Below are positions 8,420 to 13,778 of a DNA stretch of 13,778 bases, one piece after another. Under the pieces are notes generated by a model. That model did not search any database. It saw nothing but the letters and a program-made list of their open reading frames with translations, and had not been told where the DNA came from. Position numbers and translations under genes: made by a program. The stretch is from Acanthaster planci (lineage: Eukaryota > Echinodermata > Asteroidea > Valvatida > Acanthasteridae): assembly GCF_001949145.1 (NCBI RefSeq), contig NW_019091372.1, positions 1,214,239 to 1,228,016 on the forward strand, in the 5' to 3' direction. Positions within the stretch are counted from its first letter, which is position 1. Each line of letters opens with the position of its first letter.

Positions 8420-11400
8420 GTGAGTACACTAGATTGGACCTAACTCAAGAAGAAGCCATTTTCAGTTGTATTCCCTGAATATATCTCATTATTGTGCTCT
8501 ATTGAATGGCATGGTGCCAGACTACTTTTATGCTTTGAGGCTATTTTAAACCATCCTAGATTTCCCATAGGTGTGGCTTGGACCCTAAAGTATGTTTTAT
8601 CGCAAAGTTTCATTTTTCATATTGTTTCTAGTTCATTTTTTTTAGCATTGGTGTTTATTTAGCTATACCCTGAATGGTCTGAGAAATTGCTACGTGGGCT
8701 ACGTGTAAAATCTTTATGGTTTTATGAAATAAAGATTTTACTTTAAGGTGTTAATTTGTATCGTTGCTTTTATTTTCTGCTCTAAAGTTCCAAAATAAAG
8801 AGAGCTTAGTAGATGTTGTTTCAGTTTGTTAAACATTATATCAGTTTAAGAGTTACTTTTTAACTTCGACGTTTATTAAAAATATCAATTCTAGCATCTG
8901 GACTGGCAAATAGATCGACACATACGGCGAGACAGATCTACACAATAAAGAACTGTTACTAACCAAGTGTTCAATTTTCATTCAGGTGAACAGTGATCGC
9001 ATGTACTCTAGGTTTACTGGAATAGGTCCTACAAGGCTCATGAAATCAGAGATATCATCAATAGACCCTTCTAATTCACCTTCGAGTCAAATTTTTGAAG
9101 TTGATTTACAACCTTCTGAAGCGAAATTCTTAAGTGAAATTTATTTTATACGCTCAAGTGAACATCCTAATCCATTTCATCAACATCACCTCAATTAAAA
9201 TTTTGCTTACAAGTGCAGGAGCACATAAAATGCCAGAATGTTTCTCAAGTTCATTTTTTGTGATTTTATACACTTTGTCGAATCTTTTTAAGGAAAATGA
9301 GTCAGTCAATAAGCAAACATTTTTGCACGAGCTATCACAGAACGTAACTAGATTTATAGTTTGTATAGCAAAACCTGAAGTTGTCTTGTTAATGTCAGCC
9401 TCATCACCTCAATGCACCGCCCCAATGTGTCCAAATAAGATGGTTCCGTTTAGGCTCTGGAAAAACATGGGGCAAGAAACAATGCTGCACTACGCTCTTC
9501 GAATGTGGTATGTTGGTCCAAAAATGAATTACCCAAAAGAATGCATTGACACACGCTTGGGGAGACTACGCCCGCACATGAAGGTCTACATAAAATGATA
9601 TATATAGGCCTACCTGAATTAAAATAAATATAGGATATTAAATTTATAGGGTATGTGATATATAGATATATGATATGCATGTTTTAAAAAATCGTAAAGA
9701 GGACCTGTGCAATTAGGGGCCACAACTTCTGCTTTCCGTTTAAGAGGTTTCGTCTGCGGCATGTTTAAACCAGCGCAGAGGTCGCCCAGATCACATCACG
9801 ACCTACAGTGCGGGTGACAGGCAAGACTGTACAAATAAAGTCTCTGATACAACCGAGCTTTGATCTCAAGTGGATGAGCGAATCATTGTCAAAGGTCACG
9901 GCAGCCATTATAGTTGGGATGAAAGAGTAATTTGATCACAACAGTTGAAAAGATGAATATTGCATGCTGGCTGGATAACTTCGTGAGTGATTTACAGACC
10001 TGACATGCAAAGTACACCGGCTTTGGGGGACTTGCAAAAAAAATGATCCATTCAGTGTGCTACAGACGTCTTGACACAGTGGAAGCCTAGGGTGATCAAG
10101 GTGTGTCAGGCCTTACTTCAACTCAGTAGTCAGAGTTTCTGTATGGAATACGAGCGATTCACAATAGTGCGCCACCAAGAGTTTGCAACACGTTGGCCAA
10201 TCATAACGCGCGAAATTTGTAGACCCTTTCCAAACGTGCATTGGGTCGACAAATTTCGCGCATTGTGGATCAACAAAAACATATAATTGCGACAGCAAGA
10301 TATCCAAAATTCGGGCTAATTTTTGGAATCTAGATGCTGTCACTTTGGGTTTCTGCCTAGAATGACATCACATTTTTGCTCGTTAATATGAAAATGAAAA
10401 GTTGCAGAAAAACCACAAAGGCATCAAAATATCTTTTTCAAAATTATTAAATAAACGCAGAAAATAATTTAAGGTTAAATGGGACACAAAACTGATTGCA
10501 TTCAAAATCATACTGCAATGACATTTTAAAAGAGATGCGACAAATGACATCCCTCCTTTCCCTGTTTCATTCCGTATGACTTGATAACAACCTCAACATC
10601 CCGTCTTTACCCGGACACAGGTGGCGAGCATCATTCTGATCGCCATCGGCGGGTACGTATTGAACAACAGCAGCAAATACTCGGACCTCTTCGGCGAGGG
10701 CAGCAGCACGCTGAACGGCGTCTGCGGCGTGGTGATCGGTGTGGGCTGCTTCATTTTCCTGGTGGGCTTTCTGGGCTGCTGCGGCGCCGTCGTCGAGAAC
10801 GGGCTCTTCCTCAAGCTGGTGAGTGCCCAAGGTCATTCGCGAACAAAGCATGCGCGCGTGTGAAGAGTGGGCGTATGGCTGCCCTAACAGGCCAGACTTC
10901 ATTCGCACACGTATTGCTGTTCCCGAATGACCTAAGACGCGCTTCATTTTGAGCATGCGCTGCTGGAATACCTAACTATCTCATTCAAGTGATATATACT
11001 AAATAAAAATGCCCCCCACTTTACCAATGCCATAAAAACGTGCATTTGAGGCAAATGTTCTCCCCAACCGTGGGTAAGCTTTCTGCTAACCTTCGCCGTC
11101 ACGGCCTATAGAAAATGGCGGTCAATTTTTTTTTAAACAAAGGAAAGGTATAATACACTTTAACCTTTTGCAGAATTTTTTAATAATTACAAATGCAATT
11201 TGAATGTACATCTGAAAAATTATTTGCTTCCATTATAAAACGAGCAAAAATGAACACACCAACAGGCGTGTCCGCTTTGAGCAGAAGCGCCCCTCATCAA
11301 TTGAAAAGTTGGCAGGGAGTGTTTATGTTGTTGGTAGCAACGCCGCCGTTATCCGTGAATTTCATATTAGTTTGTTAAGCAGCGCAGTACAGTTCCTACC

Positions 11401-13662
11401 AGAGGAGCCTCCGTTACTAGAAAATTACGCCCTCTCTCGGTGCAGCTTTGGGCTCATACTACCAAACGCTATTTGACTGAGATGATTCGATAGAGCAGTA
11501 GTTTTAATTTATCTTCTCAAATCTTGATCCGCTGTTTTGTTTTTTGACTTATTATATTTTTTTCTTTACTTGTACAGTATTTTGTCTTCCTGCTCGTTCT
11601 GGTTTTGGCGGAGTTTATCGGAGGCATTGTCGCTTTCGTCTACAGGAATGATGTAAGTGACGAATGGACAATTTTGGGCACTGCTTTCGTTATGTCATCC
11701 AAAGCCTGTCTGAATCATTGGCTATGGCTAGTAATGAACGTATGCATGTGGAAGCCACAAGCAAAGGCGACCTCATGCATTTTCCGTGGACGCACATCTA
11801 TCTCTAGCCGCAGCCGGTTCCTACGGACGCAGCCTTGTTAATGACACACGGCTGATACGCGAACACCGGTGACAACGAATAAGCAAAGAGATGATTTTAA
11901 CCGTTGAGGGGAACTTTGCATGCTCAGAAGGTGTCTTTTGTTTCCTACCCGTAGATTAGAGAATTCATTGAGAAGAACCTGGATGAACAAGTCACCAAAT
12001 ACTACGGGTTGGCAGATCACAAAGCAATCACAAATGCCATGGATGACCTACAGCAAAAGGTAAGTCCTACGCCAAACCACAAATTTCACTTGACTTTGAC
12101 AACAGCAGTTTCCCGTTCATTCAATAATTCCCAAAACCTCTTGAGGAGAAAAGGGCCGGAGAACTTAGATAGAAATTTTACAAACCGATAGAATTTGGAA
12201 AAGTTGGAGAAACTGTACATATTTATTGACGATTTTCACCATAAAGACGGCAACGTGTGCAAACGTCTAGAAGCTTGATATCCCCATTTTGGTCCACGTC
12301 ACTGACAAAACCTTCCACGGCACCTGCGTTGTGATGGGAACCACACTCTAAAAAACCCCGGGTCAGATTGACCCAGAAATGGGTCCCATTCGGCATGACC
12401 CTTTTTCTAGGTCAAATTATGACCCAGAAAGGGTCAAGTATTACCCATTCTGGGTTAAATATGACCCGAAAGAGGGTCGTATTTTGACCCAGAAAAGGGT
12501 CACGCCGAATGGGAACCAATTCTGGGTCAATGTGACCTGGGAGTTTTTAGAGTGCACCATTTCTTTGCCCGTGGGGTTGTTTAGAACGATGTCTTTGCAC
12601 TCCACATCCTTCCCACCACGTGCCTCATTGTTCACTCTTATACCCGGGAAGATACGGGACGGAGGGGTAACCCCCACCCCACGTGTCCAAACCCTACAGA
12701 CGCTCTAGACAATTGTTACCTTACTCCCCCCCAATGTCTGAAAAGAATTCCTGAGATTCCGGTAAACAATGACCTACACAAAATGGGGGGGGGTTCTCTC
12801 CGTCCCAAAACTTGCTTCAATGATCTTGACACACCGATTTCTCTATTCACGCAGGACAAATGTTGCGGGGTGTTTAACTACACTGACTACTACAACAGCA
12901 CATTCGCAACTTTGCCTGAATACGCGGGGCAAGCCGTCCCCAAGAGTTGCTGTAAGAATGAGGGCGAAGTAGGCTGCAATAGAGCCAACCCTGACAAGAC
13001 GATTGCCGATCGAAGTAAAATTTTCACTGATGTGAGCAGATCCAAGTGACAAAGCTTCTTGTTATACACTTTACCTTTATTGTACCTTCTTACAGTTTTT
13101 GAGGTCATGTCCCTGCTTGCACGGAGCGTGGATTGCGCAGGAGTTCATGTCTCGGTGTGTTTACAAACATTTTGAAACCATCGCTGGTAATTGTGTTGTG
13201 GTCGAGACCCCTTAAGACCATCGAAAGACCGCACAATACCAATATAAAACTTACAAGACTTCCGGTCTGGATTCCAGTCTCAAAGCTATTCAAATGGTAG
13301 CAAGAAAAGCACTCTTTTGTCATTCTTCGTGCTATCACTTGTGACTGGTCTCGGCCAGACTGTAAATAGAGAGTTACATCAACTTCAGACTTTGGAACCA
13401 AAAGGATTGTTTATGTATGTTGTAGGACAGAATGCAGACATTGTGTGCTAACTGTTCCCGCACACTGGCGCATAATCCATCTGCTTGGTTCCTTTCAAAC
13501 ATCTTTTCTCATGAGTTGATCCTCGATTCAATTACATCATGGAGGTAGGAATCATGTACTTACCTTTAATCCCTGCAGGGTTGCATGGATAAGTTGGTAG
13601 CTGTCTTTGAAGACAACTTTGTGTACATTGGAGTGGCCGCGCTGGTTCTGATCCTTGTTGAG
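8354..13662 (+). CDS. Tetraspanin gene, six coding exons, 3' end outside window
   Basis: Spliced coding sequence: join(8354..8419, 10621..10818, 11578..11652, 11955..12059, 12855..13031, 13579..13662), 235 codons, all introns phase 0 with GT...AG borders. The protein is a four-pass membrane protein. TM1 is about residues 12-36, a small loop 37-56, TM2 about 57-80 ending in the family signature LGCCGA (73-78), TM3 about 89-110 with a conserved polar Glu (E100), the large extracellular loop about 113-212, and TM4 from about 213. The loop has the hallmark CCG (151-153), PKSCC (177-181), GC at 188-189 and GC at 208-209, giving six cysteines able to form three disulfides. Tetraspanins organise membrane microdomains by binding integrins, immunoglobulin-family and other partners. 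The KNLDEQVTKYYG and AMDDLQQ segments resemble the CD9/CD151 side of the family, and CCG-x2-NYTDY also recalls CD63 and TSPAN1, so I assign no orthologue. A final exon for the end of TM4 and the short tail is missing from the window. Confidence 0.95.
8705..8741. repeat. Perfect 13-bp inverted repeat, 11-nt loop
   Basis: GTAAAATCTTTAT (8705-8717) and ATAAAGATTTTAC (8729-8741) are exact reverse complements. The AT-rich stem is preceded by a tandem GCTACGTGG/GCTACGTG (8689-8705). It may be a foldback remnant. Confidence 0.7.
8914..9598 (+). other. Two overlapping open frames inside intron 1
   Basis: One frame is open 8914-9198 (94 codons then stop) and a second, shifted frame is open 9134-9598 (154 codons then stop). 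Together they form about 685 bp with one frame change, unusual for DNA this AT-rich. An acceptor-like ATTTTCATTCAG precedes 8986, but splicing exon 1 to it would destroy TM1, so it is not a tetraspanin exon. A second acceptor-like TTACAAGTGCAG ends at 9218. No domain is recognised. It may be a decayed insertion or chance. Confidence 0.2.
10208..10261. repeat. Long hairpin, 19-bp arms with one mismatch
   Basis: GCGCGAAATTTGTAGACCC (10208-10226) pairs with 10243-10261, whose reverse complement differs at one base, leaving a 16-nt loop. The flanks GTTGGCCAATCA and TTGTGGATCAAC are also partly complementary, extending the stem imperfectly. The size and strength suggest a MITE core or a structured intronic RNA. 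Confidence 0.75.
10621..10818 (+). CDS. Tetraspanin coding exon 2 (TM1 end, small loop, TM2)
   Basis: The exon has 66 codons between acceptor GGACACAG| and donor AAGCTG|GTGAGT. It begins VASIILIAIGGYVL, completing TM1, then gives the small extracellular loop. Overlapping N-glycosylation sequons NNS and NSS sit at residues 37-40. TM2 follows, ending VGFLGCCGAVVENG, with the family's cytoplasmic CC pair (C75, C76) and the Glu-Asn after it. My count gives about 61% GC, against about 41% for exon 4, and it is rich in CpG. In CD9-type genes this span is usually two exons (from memory), so here they appear merged. The high GC also leaves the opposite strand open for 129 codons, which is a shadow and not a gene. 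Confidence 0.95.
10819..11577 (+). other. Tetraspanin intron 2
   Basis: This phase-0 intron of 759 bp (GTGAGT...TACAG) carries the second copy of repeat family R1 at 11221-11458 and a T-rich tract before the acceptor. Confidence 0.9.
11221..11458 (+). repeat. Dispersed repeat family R1, copy B
   Basis: This is the partner of 2881-3096. It shares ATGTTGTTGGTAGC (11325-11338), GGAGCCTCCGTT (11404-11415) and the CGCCCTCTCT end in the same order. The inverted left arm seen near copy A is not clearly present; AATGGCGGTCAATTTT around 11115 could be a very diverged version. Confidence 0.7.
11578..11652 (+). CDS. Tetraspanin coding exon 3 (TM3)
   Basis: The exon has 25 codons between a T-rich tract ending TTGTACAG| and donor AATGAT|GTAAGT. 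It encodes YFVFLLVLVLAEFIGGIVAF followed by VYRND, a complete third membrane helix with the conserved polar Glu (E100) that tetraspanins carry near the middle of TM3. A TM3 exon of exactly 25 codons is typical of the CD9-like group. The charged end RND starts the large extracellular loop. Confidence 0.95.
11955..12059 (+). CDS. Tetraspanin coding exon 4 (start of large extracellular loop)
   Basis: The exon has 35 codons between acceptor CCTACCCGTAG| and donor CAAAAG|GTAAGT. It starts IREFIEKNLDEQVTKYYG and ends AITNAMDDLQQK. This matches the amphipathic A and B helices of the large loop, which run from TM3 to the CCG motif, and the spacing KYYG-x11-DDLQ is like that of CD151-type proteins. 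It contains no cysteine or glycosylation sequon, as expected for this constant subdomain. GC is about 41%, close to the flanking introns, so it stands out only by frame and splice sites. Confidence 0.93.
12360..12374. promoter_or_regulatory. Perfect GGTCAnnnTGACC palindrome in left MITE arm
   Basis: GGGTCAGATTGACCC holds the inverted-repeat-3 arrangement bound by estrogen-receptor-type nuclear receptors. It matches the consensus core at all ten fixed bases. Binding is not shown; the motif also follows from the element's own foldback design. Confidence 0.4.
12525..12537. promoter_or_regulatory. Second GGTCAnnnTGACC palindrome in right MITE arm
   Basis: GGTCAATGTGACC is the mirror counterpart of the left-arm site. 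Its spacer reads CAT on the opposite strand where the left arm has GAT, yet all ten core bases are kept in both. Function is unproven. Confidence 0.4.
12639..12697 (+). repeat. Dispersed repeat family R3, copy A
   Basis: The segment aligns with one gap to 13721-13778. Shared parts are TATACCC, AAGA, CGAGGGGT-like, ACCCCC and a GTGTCCAA-CCCTA end. The second copy is cut by the window edge, so the full element may be longer. Confidence 0.6.
12855..13031 (+). CDS. Tetraspanin coding exon 5 (variable disulfide part of large loop)
   Basis: The exon has 59 codons between acceptor TATTCACGCAG| and donor ACTGAT|GTGAGC. It carries the diagnostic DKCCGVFNYTDY, then VPKSCCKN and EVGCN. That gives five of the six loop cysteines (C151, C152, C180, C181, C189); the sixth is in exon 6. 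Sequons NYT (N156) and NST (N162) are likely N-glycosylated on the cell surface. This is the subdomain where family members bind their partners and vary most. The frame runs 11 codons past the donor before a stop, so the GTGAGC donor is chosen because exon 6 continues in phase 0 with the expected Gly-Cys. Confidence 0.94.
13032..13578 (+). other. Tetraspanin intron 5
   Basis: This phase-0 intron of 547 bp (GTGAGC...TGCAG) contains copy B of repeat R2, which ends about 85 bases before the acceptor. Confidence 0.9.
13379..13492 (+). repeat. Dispersed repeat family R2, copy B
   Basis: This is the partner of 2091-2207. It opens with TCAACTTCAG (13379-13388), and the core 13441-13492 is collinear with 2156-2207. 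Confidence 0.55.
13579..13662 (+). CDS. Tetraspanin coding exon 6 (last loop cysteine and TM4)
   Basis: The exon has 28 codons between acceptor AATCCCTGCAG| and donor GTTGAG|GTGGGT. It opens GCMDKLVAVFEDNF, where the Gly-Cys provides the sixth loop cysteine (C209) and a short amphipathic helix leads into TM4. The end, VYIGVAALVLILVE, is most of TM4 with a polar Glu near its end, as is common in the family. The remaining residues of TM4, the juxtamembrane cysteines and the cytoplasmic tail should be in one more exon downstream of 13778. Confidence 0.93.
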
Positions 13663-13720
13663 GTGGGTAAAACATAGAAGGACGTTTAGAAACATGACAT
13701 CGGCTGCAAGCCTGTGAGTG

Positions 13721-13778
13721 TATACCCAGCAAGACATGAGACCGAGGGGTACCCCCCCAACATGTCCAATCCCTATAC
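13721..13778 (+). repeat. Dispersed repeat family R3, copy B (cut by window edge)
   Basis: This is the partner of 12639-12697, about 1.1 kb downstream and in the same orientation, in what should be intron 6. TATACCC and the GAGGGGTACCCCC core are clear. It continues off the window. Confidence 0.55.

Larger units (their letters stand above)
8420..10620 (+). other. Tetraspanin intron 1
   Basis: This phase-0 intron of 2201 bp (GTGAGT...CACAG) splits TM1. It contains a perfect 13-bp hairpin (8705-8741), an overlapping pair of open frames (8914-9598), a TA-rich stretch (9595-9680) and a strong hairpin (10208-10261). First introns of animal genes often carry enhancers, but nothing here proves one. 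Confidence 0.85.
12344..12554. mobile_element. Foldback MITE with CACTCTAAAAA ends
   Basis: This is a 211-bp element. CACTCTAAAAA at 12344-12354 is exactly inverted at 12544-12554, and the pairing continues across almost the whole length, including TCCCATTCGGC (12384-12394) with its exact inverse at 12504-12514. The inside is built of alternating GGGTCA and TGACCC units. CA lies just outside each end and may be a 2-bp target duplication. It has no coding capacity, so an outside transposase must have moved it. The superfamily cannot be set from this alone. The open frames across it are shadows. Confidence 0.85.
12060..12854 (+). other. Tetraspanin intron 4
   Basis: This phase-0 intron of 795 bp (GTAAGT...CGCAG) holds the foldback MITE at 12344-12554, copy A of repeat R3 at 12639-12697, and C7 and G9 runs at about 12725-12791. 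Intron 3 (11653-11954, 302 bp) has no feature of note. Confidence 0.9.

Noticed and set aside
8986-9198. Acceptor-like TTTTCATTCAG followed by an in-phase open frame, as an alternative exon 2
   Set aside because: Joined to exon 1 it would break TM1 and run into a stop, while the exon at 10621 completes TM1 and continues through all later exons in phase 0.
9595-9680. TA-rich stretch with TATAGGCCTA as a promoter or origin
   Set aside because: It is simple AT-rich sequence inside an intron with no other supporting signal.
10567-10956. 129-codon minus-strand open frame over coding exon 2
   Set aside because: It is the shadow of the GC-rich tetraspanin exon: stops are rare on the opposite strand there, and the + strand has the family motifs and splice sites.
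12379-12708. 109-codon + frame and 78-codon - frame in intron 4
   Set aside because: They lie over the repetitive foldback element and have no domain; GGGTCA-type repeats naturally avoid stops in some frames.
1-13778. CRISPR arrays, operons, Shine-Dalgarno sites or phage genes
   Set aside because: No regularly spaced repeats or packed frames are present, and the spliced tetraspanin shows the DNA is from an animal.

Overview
The window reads as animal (metazoan) nuclear DNA. It carries one recognisable gene, on the + strand: a tetraspanin split into at least six exons between 8354 and 13662. The introns have GT...AG borders, the start codon sits in a strong Kozak context, and the surrounding sequence is AT-rich and holds old, diverged repeats. 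There is no sign of bacterial gene packing. The repeat types (a GGGTCA/TGACCC foldback element, AGAGGGCGC-type inverted ends, TAGGCCTA-type words) fit a marine invertebrate such as an invertebrate deuterostome. That placement is inference and the species cannot be fixed from the sequence.

Layout. Positions 1-8314 have no gene I can recognise. They hold scattered repeat fragments (1763-1870, 2091-2207, 2727-3096), a long near-open frame with one internal stop (3716-4582), a GC-rich block of unknown origin (4771-4998), a polypurine tract (5515-5572) and otherwise featureless AT-rich DNA. A possible 5' leader starts at 8315. The tetraspanin coding exons are 8354-8419, 10621-10818, 11578-11652, 11955-12059, 12855-13031 and 13579-13662. 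All six have lengths divisible by three, so every intron is phase 0. They join to 235 residues covering TM1, the small loop, TM2, TM3, the whole large extracellular loop and most of TM4. The last exon (end of TM4 and the C-terminal tail) lies beyond the right edge.

The introns hold most of the remaining structure. Intron 1 has two strong hairpins and a pair of overlapping open frames. Intron 2 has a second copy of the 2881-3096 repeat. Intron 4 has a 211-bp foldback MITE whose arms contain two perfect GGTCAnnnTGACC palindromes. Introns 4, 5 and 6 carry copies of further diverged repeats. No multi-gene system, operon, CRISPR array or defence locus is visible. The observations most worth checking are the MITE with nuclear-receptor-type palindromes, the near-open frame at 3716-4582, and the merged GC-rich second coding exon of the tetraspanin.
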